A stretch of 64,000 bases of DNA from Dermatemys mawii (lineage: Eukaryota; Chordata; Testudines; Dermatemydidae), in contig ML677334.1 of NCBI GenBank assembly GCA_007922305.1, forward strand, positions 64,473,037 to 64,537,036. Direction: 5' to 3'. A program made the translations under genes and the position numbers. The notes below the pieces were generated by a model that saw nothing but the letters and a program-made list of their open reading frames with translations, did no database searches and had not been told where the DNA came from. Each line of letters starts with the position of its first letter. The first letter of the stretch is position 1. Of the stretch, positions 49,061 through 62,174 are shown one piece after another.

Positions 49061-52000
49061 TGACACATGGCCTACTGCCTGTCATGCTGTGCATGAACAG
49101 CACCTACCTGAACCTGCTGTGAGGAATGCGAACACCCCCCCCCCCCCCCTGCACCTGGCCAATATGGTGGTAAGGGAAAAATTCCTTCCCATTCCCCCTT
49201 AGTGGGGCAGCTAGAGTAATGCCCACAACAGATATAGCTGAACATCTGGCATATTTGTGACCTAATTAGGGAGAGAGGGTGGGTGCTGCCCAGCTTGCTC
49301 CAAGTAAATGAGGGAGGGGCCACGCCCAATGCTAATCTTTTAAAACTCCTCATTCCTATGTGGTGAGTCATCCATCACACTGACTGCTTTTCCAGCAGCT
49401 TTTGGTCTCCCTTCCTCCCACCAAGCCAGAAAGCATTCTTCTCTGCTTAAAGTGCAGGCTGGTGATCCTCACTTTCCCTCTTGTCCTCAACTTGGCTCCT
49501 TAGATAGTAAGGCAGACTCTTAATCTCTTCATATTCTTTTGGACACTTTTCCAAACCAACTTTCACATCTGATGTTTTTCAGTGCTGTGCACACTGCATG
49601 TCTTCCTTTCTGTCAGCATCCAACTTTTTTAATATACCTTTCCCAGTCTGAGAAATGATTCATACTCTTCGGTTAATTTTTATTGTGCTGTGCAAAGATG
49701 TAGCCACATGATTCCCATTAACATTTATGGGAGTCGTATAGTACAGTGTGTGCTATGCTGAAATTTTACCATTCAATCTCTTTGTTAAATAGTAGCACAC
49801 AGTGTAGTCAATATACTTCAAATGCACGAAGACCCCTAATTCTGTATTACTTTTTTGTTAGAAATGACCTCACTTTTTCAGAAAATCTCATTAGTTAAGA
49901 TACTCACCCTTCCCAGCACTGAACATACAGCAGTTGAGGTGGGGGTTATTAGTGTGTAAGGCTGTATTCCAATAGCTGATCTGTTTCTCTAACTCTTCCA
50001 AGGTACTCTTCTCTTAAACCTTGGACAGCCTCCCAAATGTTTTCAGAGGTGGCAGACCACAATTAATTTAGCTGGCCTCCATAATGAAAAGGGGTCAAAG
50101 TTTTCACTATTTTCGGTCATTTGGTTTGAATCTAGTCCTGACTGATAGTAACCAAAATCATTGCCATTTGATAGCCTTAGCACTTGCCTATGAAATGACT
50201 TAGTATTTTTAGCACAGTTCCAATTCAACAGGTGTCCTCATAGCGATTGACAATGTAGGAAATTTCTTTTCATTAATGTTCTTGCGGAGAAACCAAGGAT
50301 GGAAAAGATATGGAAAGTAAACTAATCTGTGACCCATGGTTATGATCTTTTGAGGTCAGTGATGAAAGTACACTAGCTGGGCAATGAGAAGAAGCTTGCA
50401 ATTTTTATGTCTGTGCTGCACAGATTCTGTGGATAAATGAGTTTTCATTTTCTGGTGCTGTTCGCCTAATAACTTTCACAAGTGCTCGGTTTACATGAAA
50501 AATTGTCAGCTAATTAATAAAATAAAAAGGGGTGTGATAACTTTGTTTTTCTTGTCGTCATCATCAAGATCAAACTGGTCTTGCCTCTGACTTCTCCACT
50601 TTCTATTCTCTATTAGTGGAGAGAGAGGTGACAAAAGGCATCATTTTGTCCCCTAGAACCCAGGAATTATAGATGTGCCTAATTCCTTTATATCCCAGTG
50701 TTCAGTTTCATATGACCAATGACTTGGCAGGCCTCTGCTGTTTGCCAAGTGCAGAGTCATTTGATTTCTATATCTGTGTACTCTTGCTGACTCTACAGTA
50801 ATTGACTTGCTGCTCAAGTATACTGAACATGTTTTAATCTTGGAGCTGCCCTCACTAAGGACACTTCTATGAGTCTCTGAATCAAAAAAGTCCCAAGGAA
50901 GCTGGGACATACGTGGCTACTCTCCATTATCTTCCTGTATTTCTCTGTTTCCACCTGCTTACTCAGTGCTTACCATCTTTTCATATTCATACAGAAATAG
51001 ATACACATACTATGACTAATAACATTTTCAGTTTAAATCTGCTTGCAGTGATTGCTGTCCCTGGCAAAAGAGCTGGCAAATGGCAAGTATTTAATGGACT
51101 GAACTGAACTCTGATCTCTCTTATGTGAGAGAAAATCAGAAATAACTCTATTGGAGCCAATGGAACTATGCTAGCATGAAACCCGCGTGGAATCAGAATC
51201 CAGTCCGAGTTAAAAGTTTGTGCCAAAGCTTCAGCATGTCATAGGTTTACAAATCTTTTCTATTTCCAGTTCTCTGTCATTCAGTGCCTTGTGGTGATTG
51301 TCAATAAACTAACCAGGAACTTTCTTTATAGGGAATTGTATGTGCATTTTCCCTAAAAAGGCTAAATCCAGTGTCCATGTTTGAAAATCTGGGCATGTTT
51401 AAAAATCTTCAGAAGTGCAACTCCAAGGTCAAGATGCAAAAATGCGCCTGCAATTGAATTGCATGTGTGATCACCAAAGTGCTTTTTACATGCAGACCTG
51501 GTTCTCTGTCGTTTGAAAATGAAGCCCACAATGCCCAATATGGGTAAATCATACCCATTTGTCATGGCAGTGCCAAATAAGCTTGGAAGATTCCTTTTTT
51601 AAATTGCACCGATTGTGCACCCTGATATGACAGTTAGAAAATCTATGTGGACAAAATTTTATGAACATATAATTATTTTTTTCATGAATCTGACGTAACA
51701 TTTTGTATATAAAAACTAGGCTAACGATGCAACACAGAGCTTACACTAGAGTGCAACAAAAACAAAATTTAAATTCCTGGGTGAATATTTTTTAAAAAAT
51801 AGTCAGAGAAAGTAGGTAACAAGCAGATCTTCCTGTTAATTATAAATGAGTAGATGCAAGTTTGACATCAATTATCTTTCGTAAGTTATTTCATACTTTC
51901 TCTTAATTTGCAATTCTGAACAGAAAATATTTATTTCTGACTTTTTTTTGCATTTCTCTGCATGTGGGGCTCTAACTGTTCGTAACTCCTCTGATGCATA

Positions 52001-53160
52001 TGTTATAAATTTCCATTTCAGATATACATACCTTTCATTCTTTTTTACTTTCTCATGTCTAACTACTTGTATTTAAAAAAAATTAAGATAAAGTTTTAAA
52101 TATTTGTATTCCTATTAAATAAATTGTGCTCATAATTTCTCAAGTTTGCACACTGAGCTAGAAGGATGAACTAGACTAGAGCATATTTCCCATTAAATTA
52201 TGTTTATCCTTCGAACCACACAGTGTGGTGTGTGTCAGTTGCAATTATTTTATATGTGAAAAAATCCTGGCTTATGACTGGCCGACTGGAGTAATGCAGT
52301 GATTCAGTAAGTTTCTATTGATCATCTCCTGAGGCCTGGAAGATGTTAATCAATTAGAGTAGAAATGCAAATGAATGTATCCAGACTAGCTTATCAGTGG
52401 TCAGTAGTGAAATAGATTTCATTCAACTCTATCTTCAGCCAGATAGGTTGGCCTTGGCTCAGATAGGTTCATCTTAATTTTTTTGTTCTGCATCATCAGA
52501 AGTCAATAGTACTTTTCTTTTTTTCTGATGTTTCTCTACTTTTCTCCTTTTAACGTTAGTCTTTTAAAAAAGGCAAAACAAAATTGACATTTAAAAAATT
52601 CATCACTATAAAAATTGATCTTGGGATATATCTAAAGAAAATTTGTATGTATGCCAAAATACCTTGAACACTGACTTCATGTTTTAGTGATCTTCCAGAT
52701 TTATTGTCCCTCATGATAGAATATCAGGCCTAATTTTTAAATGCTTGCTGATTTTGGGTCCCTGTAAGTTTGCCTTCCCACTCGCCAGGATTTCCACAGC
52801 CAGCATGTGGGTGCTGAGCCCTACTGGCTTTTGCTGCTCCTTTCTTAGATTATTATTCAAAACCCTGTTCTGGTTGGACTTTTATGGTGATACCATACTC
52901 GTATTTAAATCCCCCATTCAAAAAACCTGTAGCAGCAGGTCTCAGAGACTGGGTCAACTGACTTGGGGCTTGACCTATGGGTTAAAAACAGCAGTGTGGA
53001 CATTTGGCCACAGTCTGGAGCCGGGGTTTCGGAGCCTGGACTCCAACCCAAGGTCAAACTTCTACACTGCTACTTTCAGCACTGCAGCCTGAGCCCTGAA
53101 AGCCTGAGTCAGTTCACCTGGGCTCTAAGCCTCTTTGTCACAGGTTTTTTTGCTGTATAG

Positions 53161-53780
53161 CAGGGGTGGCAAACTATGGCCTGCGGGCCGGATATGGCCC
53201 GCAAGCTCCTCCTAACTGGCCCCCGAGCTTCGGCTGGTGAGGCTGCTCTGGTCCCTCCCCGGCTGCCTAAGCGCGCTGCATGAGAACACTCTGGGGGGCG
53301 GGGATACGTGACAGCGTGCCTGGCTCCAGGCCAGACATGCTGTTCTAAGCAGCGGTGTGGTAAAAGGGCTGGGGGTGGTGTGTGTTGGATAAGGGGCAGA
53401 GGGTCTCGGGGGTGGTCAGAGGATGGGAACGGGGGGCATTGGATAGGGTGTGGGAGCCCCAGCAGGCCTGTCAGGGGGTGGTGATGTGGCTAGGGGTCAG
53501 GGGACAAGGAGCGGGGGGGGGGGGGGGGGGAGGGGGGGTGGGGGGGGGGGGGGTGATTAGGAGGTGGGGAAGTCTCTGGAAGGGGCGGTCACGGGACAAG
53601 GAGCAGGGGGGTTGGATGAGTCAGGGGTTTTGAGGGGGGCAGTTGGGGGTGGGAAGTGGGTGGGGGTTGGCTAGGGGGCAGGGCCAGGCTGTTTGGGGTG
53701 GCACAGCCTTCCCTACCCAGCCCTCCACAGAATTTTGAACCCCACTGTGGCCCTCAGGCCAAGAAGTTTGCCCACTCCTG
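53161..53780. mobile_element. Non-autonomous hAT element with 8-bp target duplication
   Basis: The left end, CAGGGGTGGCAAACTATGGC, and the reverse complement of the right end, CAGGAGTGGGCAAACTTCTT, are inverted repeats of the same family as 43861-44999. The flanks CTGTATAG (53153-53160) and CTATATAG (53781-53788) differ at one base. The interior is G-rich on +, opposite to the C-rich strand of the other copy, with a G-run block at about 53508-53555. Gly-rich open frames are artefacts of this composition. Confidence 0.85.
53506..53556 (+). repeat. G-run block
   Basis: About 50 bases that are nearly all G, with a few A and T interruptions, inside the hAT copy. Four or more G-tracts are present, enough for G-quadruplex formation on the + strand. 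The length is likely unreliable in short-read assemblies. Confidence 0.9.
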
Positions 53781-54303
53781 CTATATAGGCATGTTCATAG
53801 ACTTTTACTAACATAGGAAGCTTATTAGAATTTTCCCCTGTGTTGAACAATACCTTAATCCTTGAGTAGTTCTATTGTTGTTTCATGTAGCAACATAATA
53901 TATATAGTCAGATCTGACTGTAATGGGAATCTCGTCATATCTGGTATGTAGATAAGATCAATGGGAGGTAAACCGATTCTTATTGCTGTATGTATTTCTA
54001 AAAACACAAGGACAAGGTAGGTGGATTTTGCTGCTCTAGTTTACAATGGAAATATCTTTCTATGGTAGCGCTACATTGGTTCTTAGCTGGACTGAAAAAG
54101 GACACAGGAACAAACAGAAACATAAAGAGTGTAAAGGTGAATGAACAGATCTTTGTCCCATACGTTTTCCAGGTCTGATCTATGTACTTCACTGAAATAA
54201 ATATCTTTAACTGCTTTCTCCTTTTGTTAGCACTGTAGAACCCAAATAAATGCACAAAACAGCTGGATTCTAGGCTGGCTCAAGCATCATCAAGTTCTTA
54301 ACT

Positions 54304-54602
54304 AAGGCCTTGTCTATTCTACCGGCTGGATCGATGCACAGAGGTTGATCTATTGGGGATCGATTTATCGTGTCTCATCAGGATGCAATAAATCGATCCC
54401 CAGAGGCAATTCCATCAACTGCGGAACTCCAGCTCGCCAAAAGGCGCAAGGCAGAGTCAACGAGGGAACCCACTGTCGACCTCTGCCGCTGTGAGGACGG
54501 CAGGTAAATGGACCTAAGATGCGTCGACTTTAGCTATGGTATTCACATAGCTGAATTTGTGTATCTTAAGTTGACCCTCCCCACTAGAGTAGACCAGGCC
54601 CA
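54304..54602. mobile_element. MITE with AAGGCCTTGTCTA ends
   Basis: The left end, AAGGCCTTGTCTATTCTACC, pairs with the right end, CTAGAGTAGACCAGGCCC (imperfect inverted repeats). A second inner inverted pair, GGGGATCGATTTAT and ATAAATCGATCCCC (about 54355-54400), forms a stem. CpG content is raised relative to its surroundings (TCGACCTCTGCCG, TGCGTCGAC). No target duplication could be fixed. The family is widespread in turtles. Confidence 0.65.
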
Positions 54603-56552
54603 AGATCCAAAATCACAACTGCTTTTTCTGCGAATGGTGATGTGTGAGCTAAAAAGAACCAACATCACCTTTTAGATCCTAGGCTGAGTTGAAGGGCTGG
54701 CAGTTATAAAACAAAAAATCATTTGTGCAAATTGAGCAAGATTTTATAGAAACATTTGGAGACACAAAGTGTGCATCCCCAATGGGGCCATTTTTTGCAA
54801 TCACTTCACAGGATATAACCATTTGGATTGTCAGTATCTTAAGCAAACAACATAAATAACTGTTTCAAAAAGTTGAATTCTACTGTAAGTTAGATGTAGA
54901 TACCTTAATGGTTCTGTTGCAAATGGAAATGAAAATCATCTTAAAACGTTGGCAACAAGAGCTTATCTACCTAGGTTCTTATCGCTCTCATCAATGTGAC
55001 ATTTGAATGCCTTAAATGATTGTGTGAAACAACAGAGTATGGTTTGTTATATCACATGCTGGTAACAAGTGGCAAAGTAGTCAGCTGGATCTCAAAAAAG
55101 CAGAATAAGTTGAAATTTTATCATGGGTGCAGGAAGGGAGAGGGACACCAAAGTAGAAGGGCAAGGGATGCCACAGGCAAACTATCAATCACATTTCATA
55201 TAGATGAAATATTAAATTCTGTTAATGCTTTGGAAGTGCTCGAGGAGACTAATGCTTTAAAAGAGCAAGACTTACATCCACTCACTTAACCAACTCTTTA
55301 ACAATAGCTTTTGGAGAAAACAGACGTTAAAGAATGCATTACATTTCACTTCTTCTACAGAGCATCTTTTGTATACATTTTCTTGTATTTGATGTTTTAC
55401 AAATGGGAACATCCTGTAGCTAAAACCAAAATCCTGAAGTTTGAAATGACAAACTACCTTCCTGTTATATGGCAGTTTATATTTAGAACAACACTCTTAT
55501 CAGAGATTCTTTTCCGATGGTGAAAGGGGAGTCAAGGCAGGTTTTCTGGTGTCCTGTTATGAACCTCAAAGACAAGCAGAGCAGCATGTTTCACTCAGAG
55601 CGAGGCAAATGTTGAGTTAGTGTGCTCCCCTGGGGTGCGCAGGGAGGTAATGAGCAGGGTGGAACCTGCTGCTGTTTTTGAGAGGTTTCCTCCAGAGGTT
55701 TAAAAAGAATATTTCAGGTTGATTTAGGGGTCACTGCCTGACAGATGGCAGACATAACGAAATAAAACTGGTCTTACATTCTGTTCTAGTATATGGAATG
55801 AGGAGGAGTACTGCATAAGAAGAGGAGTTAGAAGGGATTTGTGGCTTTGTCCTTTTACCAGTCTTCTTTACCTCTTTCTACTAGGTAAAAAATATATATC
55901 CCAGTTCTGAGTTGACAGAAGAATCCTACAGCAGCATGGGGTCATTCAGCACCAACATAGCTTCCAGGAAACCTGAGGAACTTTTGTGTGTGTTTATATA
56001 AAACATTCTTTTTAATAACCATAAAACCTGCCATTAAAATGTAGAGCACTAGTTTAGATAAAGTTAATTAACAAACACCCTGGAAAAATGTGGATACATT
56101 TTCAAAGGTATAATATACCTCGAAATCTAAGTAATGGCCACCTATGTGAAAAGCATTTCATTTAAACAAAATAAATGAGCAGTTTTGGGGGCTTTGGGTA
56201 TCTGACCCATAATTACCCTCTGGCAAGTGTGAATAGCAGGTCTATAGTATGTCCTTTGTGTCTTTTGTCAGAACCAGCAAAGTTACCTTAAAAGACTGAT
56301 TTTTGTAATGTGGTGTGTGCTCTATTTAGTAATACAAATGAATTACAGTTATAGCAAAGGCCCCTGAAGCAAGCAATTTTTGTTTAGGCTTAATTAGTGT
56401 TTTGTTATTTCCATATGTTCAAGACCTTTCCCTTTTAGTGCTTCTGTTCAGTCAGAAATTAATTTCCTATTGAATATTTCTATCTACAGTATGTCCTTAC
56501 ATCTAGAGTCATTTTAACATGACAGTAACATCCATGATTATTGTACACAGTA

Positions 56553-56652
56553 TAGTAGCTGTGTGAGTCCCAGGATGTTAGCAATACAAGGTAGATGAGC
56601 TAATATCACTTATTGAACCGTCTTCACCAACAGAAGTTGGTCCAATAAAAAA
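56553..56652. repeat. Fragment of a turtle-type repeat
   Basis: CCAGGATGTTAGCAATACAA, GGTAGATGAGCTAATATCAC, TTCACCAACAGAAGTTGGTC is wording I recognise from dispersed turtle repeats, which end near a GGTCCAATAAAA segment. The ACCAACAGAAGTTGGT core is a short palindrome. Confidence 0.5.
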
Positions 56653-56698
56653 TATCCATGATTATGTCTAAAGATAGTAGGCTGTGCCAGACACAATA

Positions 56699-57011
56699 CA
56701 GTAGAACCTCAGAGTTATGAACACCAGAGTTACAAACTGACCAGTCAACCACACACCTCATTTGAAACTGGAAGTATGCAATCAGACAGCAGCAGAGACC
56801 AAAAAAAAATAAGGCAAATATAGCACAGTACTGTGTTTAAATATAAACTATTAAAACAAATAAAAGGAAAACAGCATTTTTCTTCTGCGTAGTAAAGTTT
56901 CAAAGCTGTATTAAGTCACTGTTCAGTTGTAAACTATAGAAAGAACAACCATAACATTTTATTCCAAGTTACCTTTATTCCTGAGGTATTCGTAACACTG
57001 AGATTCGACTG
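56699..57011. mobile_element. Non-autonomous mariner/pogo-like element
   Basis: TA duplications (56697-56698 and 57012-57013) flank inverted ends: CAGTAGAACCTCAGAGTTAT on the left; the right end is the reverse complement of CAGTCGAATCTCAGTGTTAC. The subterminal GAACACC/GGTATTCGTAAC blocks also pair. The interior is AT-rich with an AAATAAGGCAAATA tract and no transposase. Confidence 0.8.
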
Positions 57012-57397
57012 TATATTTTAATTTTGTTTTCAAGATCACATGCCATAAAGTGTGTTATTTTTCATCTCAATGGGAAATATTTCTGCACCATTTGTAATGC
57101 CTTTTAATTGCAGTAATATTCCCTGTGGCTTTGTTAAACTGGAATTTAAAGGGCAAAAGTGTGCCATTTAGAAACAGGTCTACATTTATGAAGCTGTCTT
57201 GCCAACTCTCATGATATTACTGTGTTTCTCTTCTGAGAACTCCAGCTCTTGGAGTCCTGCAGTTATGTGAGACTCTGTGCTTTTTTTTGGTAAAGTTTCT
57301 AGTCCTTATGGTTGTGGAGAAAAGCTTGAACATGAAAATCAAAGGTACAAAAACCAGAAAGCAAATAAACAGAATTCAACATCTATTATTTAAAAAC

Positions 57398-57411
57398 ACA
57401 CACACACACAC
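57398..57411 (+). repeat. (CA)n microsatellite
   Basis: About seven CA units after an A-run. A simple repeat. Confidence 0.85.
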
Positions 57412-58013
57412 CAACCTCTGGCTTAAAAAATCCTATCTCAAGATAGATCTAGAATTGTATTAAGGGCCTGACTCATTAATTATGAGTATTTTAAGGTTGG
57501 AAATACTGGAGCCTACTGGGTAGGCAATATTGGGAACTTGATTGTACCCTTCCTCGGGGAAGGATTGTGCCTCTCTGCATCGCCCTATGAAGCATCTGGC
57601 ACTGACTACTGTTGGAAACCTTATACTAGACTAGTTAGACCAGTGATGTGATCCAACATAGCACTTTCTGTATTCCTAAGAGAGAATTTTTTCCTTTGGA
57701 TATTATATGGGTAATGCATGTCCATATAAACTAAGTGTATGTGTGACAGGGTTGGGGGAAACCCCATCCTGTGCAGAATGAGTGTGCCTGTCTCTCTTAG
57801 GGAATGGGTGTGGTGGTATGTATCTGACGTTTATGTCCCTCCCAGCCCGAGTCTATATGCTCACCCTTATCAGCAAGGCAGTACAGTTTAGTAACCAGAG
57901 TCCATAAATTCACCCTTATCAACTGGGAAGTAAGGCTTGGGGGGCAGTGTTAGTCAATCCGCCCCTTTTCCAGGGCAGTAATGCCTAGTAGCCCAAGTCA
58001 ATAACTTTGCCCC

Positions 58014-58093
58014 TTTTCACAGAGCAGTAAGGCCCAATGGCCAGAGTGGAAAATTTTCCACTCTGGCCATTGGGCCTTACTGTTCTGTGAAAA
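58014..58093. repeat. 80-bp near-perfect palindrome
   Basis: Two 40-base arms meet with no spacer (centre 58053/58054: GGAAAA|TTTTCC) and differ by one base pair. The left arm is one minisatellite unit (AGAGCAGTAAGGCCCAATGG) and the right arm is its exact inversion. It can form a cruciform or long hairpin. Confidence 0.95.
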
Positions 58094-58151
58094 CAGTTCT
58101 TGGAAGGCAGAAAACAGTTCTTGGAAGGCCACACCAGTTCTTGGAAGGCAG
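58090..58151 (+). repeat. Three short direct repeats of CAGTTCTTGGAAGGC
   Basis: Three copies of CAGTTCTTGGAAGGC start at about 58094, 58114 and 58136, with 20- and 22-bp spacing, directly after the palindrome. They lie inside the LTR-like element. Confidence 0.9.
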
Positions 58152-61100
58152 TCAGGCCTAGTGGCCCAGGTCACCACATTCATCCATGTCCACAGGGCCA
58201 TAAGGCTTAGTGGCCAGATTAAATAAATTTACTCTCCTCAGCAGGACAGCTAGGCCTAGTAGCCAGAGACAATAAATTCTCTGTCGTCAGCAGGGCAGTA
58301 AGGCTTAGCGGCCCGAGTCAATACATTTGCCCTTGTCAGCAGGGCAGTAAGGTCTAGTGGCCACTGCTGGACACAGTGGGAGGGGTTGCACCCCCAGTGG
58401 GGGGTCCGGGCCCTTCCTCTCCAGCAGATCCCAGCCCAGGGCCCTATTAGTGGCCAAAATGCATGTCACTGAGTCAGCAGGCGAAGACTCTGACTGAAAC
58501 ATGCTGATTCAAGGCTTCTGCTCACTCTCCACTCCACCATCTGATTCCCCTGGCCTGCTTTCTGCCATCATCCTTGCTGCTGTGGTCTGGGCATCCCTGT
58601 TATGTCTAGATTCTCCAGTCTTCCCCTTTCTCTAGTGCTTCTGAACCCTGCCAGGCCTCTGGGATTGCCTTTGCGTCTGCCTGGGCTGTGGCATCCCCGG
58701 CTGCTACGGTCCTGGGCTTCCGCTGAGCTGTGGCTGGAGCGGGTAGTGCACATCCTTCCTCCATGGCAGTCTATACCAGTGTACCTGGAGTATGCCCAGT
58801 AAAGTGGGCATGATTTCCTCAACCCACAATGTAAGGTTAACCCTTCCACATCAAGTGAAGGGTGAGTGTGCCCTGTCACAGGACATGACATCCTAAGTGC
58901 ATGAATACATCCATGATACTGTACATAACAATGCATTCCAGTTTGTCCCTTGTGAACTTTACAATTCTCAGACCCTTTCAGGAAGATGTCCTGAGATCTG
59001 CTGGATTGTTTTGCATCTCATTAACATTCTATGTCATTTTCACTGCAATCATTTTTTGTATAGCCATTTATAGTAAACCTGTAGTGCTGGGGACAATGCC
59101 AATGCAGATGCTCCAGCATTTCATTCTTGCCAGTGTTGCCAGCTAGCAACTACCAGCTGCTCTCAAACAAGTTTCTTTATCTACTATAGTAAGAGTTAAG
59201 ACTCTTGTAGATTGTCGACCAGTCTATTAATACAGAGGGTTGGTACTGTCAGTTAATACTGTTCAACAGGCTTCCCATAATGTTGACCAAACTTCGAAGT
59301 AGTGCTGATTTGCCATTGCAGATTATGTAACAAAAGGGAATATACTCCACAAATTACTTGCTTTCACTCTCTCTTTGGTTTTAATTGATCATATTGAGTA
59401 AACCATTTTGTGTCGCTGACCAATAGAAAATAGCATGTACTTTAAAATGAAAGGACAGTTTTCTTATTTTAGCTATCATTTGTTAAATGGTTTAACTGAA
59501 AGGTCAGAAAAGTAATGATCAGTTTTGCAACTGTAACCTGCTGGTGAGTGTATGTTACAGGTCCCCCTCATGCTAATCCACAGAGAATATGGGTCCTTTA
59601 CAGCCCTCATCAACAGAGGCTTCTATCTTTAGCTCAAGCTGTTGCAGCTCATGCTTTAAATCAGAGATCCCCTGCCCGGTTTCCAATGCGTTGGCCATGG
59701 GAACTGACGTCACACAATGAGCACACAAACACTGAAGGCGTAGCCATTTTAGAGAGTGGTTTTAGGGTAGCTGTTTTTTTAAATATCTGAATTTTTCACA
59801 AAGTATCTTGGGTTGATTGGTTTCCTTGGTAACAACTTCTTCCTTTGATTGCATAAGCCCACTGGAGTGGTGTGGAACAGATTACCACTGAAACAGTAGA
59901 ATTAGCCTGATGTAATGGGATGTTGTTTGAGCTGCTTCAGAGTTTTTTAATTCCATTATCCTTCACATTATTCCCATTAATGCCACATTGTAGAGAAATA
60001 ACAAGTAGCTTATTTTACTCTAATCAAATTTTCTTTAACAAGTTAACTCTAAGTTTCTGATAGGAAAGAAACCCAGGAATATCCTGCATAGAATGTTGTT
60101 ATGAGCGGCACAAAAGACTCAAGATGATGGATAACTTACAAGATAACCAAAAGTGTAAATATTGCCATTTAGAGATTGTCTCTGTCTCTTTCATCCTCTC
60201 TTTTTAGTTACCAAGAAGTCTGTTCTCATGCATTTTTCTAGGTTTTTTGTGGCAACCTCTCCTAATTTCCAAAATACACTTATTTTAAATTAAATTAAAT
60301 TATTCTACAGCTTGACATAAGTATTGGAGTGGAATTTTGAAACAATGTTATGCATAATGATGTCATATGAAAGGATCAGAAATTATAAATATTGAAAGAA
60401 TTTAAACTTAATTTTAGATAAGATAGATCCCACTATTATTGCTGACACTCAGCTGTTTTCTGATGTACTACAACTCTGCAAGCAAAAACAAAGACGCCCA
60501 AACAGTGGGTAAATGAAACCACAGAACATTTAAGGCAAAAGAAAATTTGAAAAGTAATTACAAATAGCATTTAAATATAATTCTTGAGTTTAATAGGAGA
60601 CTGGTATTCCTTGGGTTATTAACAAAAGACTTCCAGTAGAGAAAATTACATTTGAACACTATTTTATAATTTGTTATGAGCCAAATCACTACACCTAACC
60701 ATATTGCTACTGCAGTATAGTATTTTGCACAATTATTAAAGAATACTGTTCTATTTTATAAGGTTTGCTCTTAGTCACTTATTCCATCAGATAGCAATAG
60801 TTTTGCCACTATAAACTTCAACATTAATAATTTCAAACATAGTATTAGTTTGTATACTAATCTAATATTATATTTTAAAAGTATCCACACAAACTTATAC
60901 CTCCCCATGTGCAGGGACATTAAAGTGATGAACCATGTGACAAATAGCAGGGCCACATGCATCATTCACTTTTTGCCTCCTCTGCTGTATCTGTCCATTG
61001 ATTCAACAATCCAAACAGGATCCTTATAACTGAAAGGGAAAGTCTTGGCTTCTAAATGTGATTCAGACCTTTCTACTAAATGCAGAAGGTTGTGAATTAT

Positions 61101-62029
61101 TAGATCTTATATGGTTTTAAGTTTATCTCTGAAAGAGCTATTTTAGGCCAGCTGTAGAAGTTTGGCATCTGACTTTACATGAGGGTTACGAAAACAACTT
61201 CAATGTTTTTTTAAAAGAAGTTGTATAACATTTCTTAAAATGCAAGCATTTCTGTAATATGGTACACATTCAGAATGCAAGGTAGTATGGATCAAAACTT
61301 TTAACAGTGCTTGTCTGGGATTACCTGCATAGCTCGGTTGTGGTTATAAATGTGTATACTGCACCTTACAGTGCTGTGGAGAGTGAGAATGGTGTAGATG
61401 TGGTGGGACGCCAGCTTGGGATGCCCATTCCAGATGAATGAGCAGGAGCAATAGAAAGGGGATAGGGCAGGGGCTCAGGATCTGGCTTTGCGTTTGTATG
61501 TACTATAGTGAGAAAATATTCCAGGCTTTTCCAAGGAGTATCTGTAACTTGCTTTATTATGGCTTAAATAATTTTCACAGAGCAGCAACACAAAAGTCAT
61601 GCAGCATGAAAATATTATAGAACCGGAAGAGGATGTGAAGGCAAATAGAATATTTAGAAAGGAATGTACAGGGGTGACCATTAAGTAGCAATTACAGTTA
61701 ATTTCTCATACCATTTCTGTGCATTTTTAAACAGTATTTTTAATATACTGGAAGCTGATGAGAAATTACACTGTTACTCAGTGACACCAAGCAAATTTAT
61801 TTTTAATAGCTTTACTTGAGCTAAAAGGATCGTAGAAGCACAGGGTTTCTGGGTATACTGCTCAAGGCAATCTCATTTGCAGAATCTTTCCAAACAAAGA
61901 CATATGTACATTTCATCATTTAAACAACTCGGAACAGGTCTCTCAGAACTAATTTGAAATGTGCAGCCTATAGTTCCAGCACAGCTTGGGTAGTATCGAG
62001 GTGTTAATTCTTTTCCAAAAGTGGCTTCC

Positions 62030-62085
62030 CATAGCTAGCTAGCTAACTAGCTTTCTGTCTTTCTTTCTTTCCTTTTTCTCTATTT
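62030..62085 (+). repeat. AGCT-rich and CTTT-rich simple repeat
   Basis: TAGCTAGCTAGCTAACTAGC is followed by CTGTCTTTCTTTCTTTCC. Degenerate tetranucleotide repeats. Confidence 0.8.
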
Positions 62086-62174
62086 GCATCTTCATTTTGT
62101 AAACTGAATGTTTTGATCAGAGATGAAAGTGGATCCACCGATAGTGACAGAAACTGTATTTGTAGCTACAGTAC

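Larger units (their letters stand above)
57742..58880 (-). mobile_element. LTR-like element with internal minisatellite
   Basis: It starts TGTGACAGGG and ends CCCTGTCACA, which are 10-bp inverted ends of TG...CA type. The interior left half (about 57860-58380) holds some eight diverged tandem units of roughly 45-60 bp with the wording CAGCAGGGCAGTAAGGC, CTAGTGGCC and GAGTCAATA; this organisation is familiar from turtle LTRs, in which the units read on the - strand as here. No matching 5-bp flanks were found. Instead CTAAGTGTATG (57731-57741) and CTAAGTGCATG (58893-58903) form an 11-bp near-duplicate slightly outside the right end. It is probably a solo LTR; the boundaries are less sure than for the copies at 32115 and 38996. 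No proviral interior is present. Confidence 0.6.

Noticed and set aside
55020..55289. 89-residue open frame with mixed, protein-like composition
   Set aside because: No recognised domain, splice signals or start context of note; a frame of this length is expected by chance in 64 kb.
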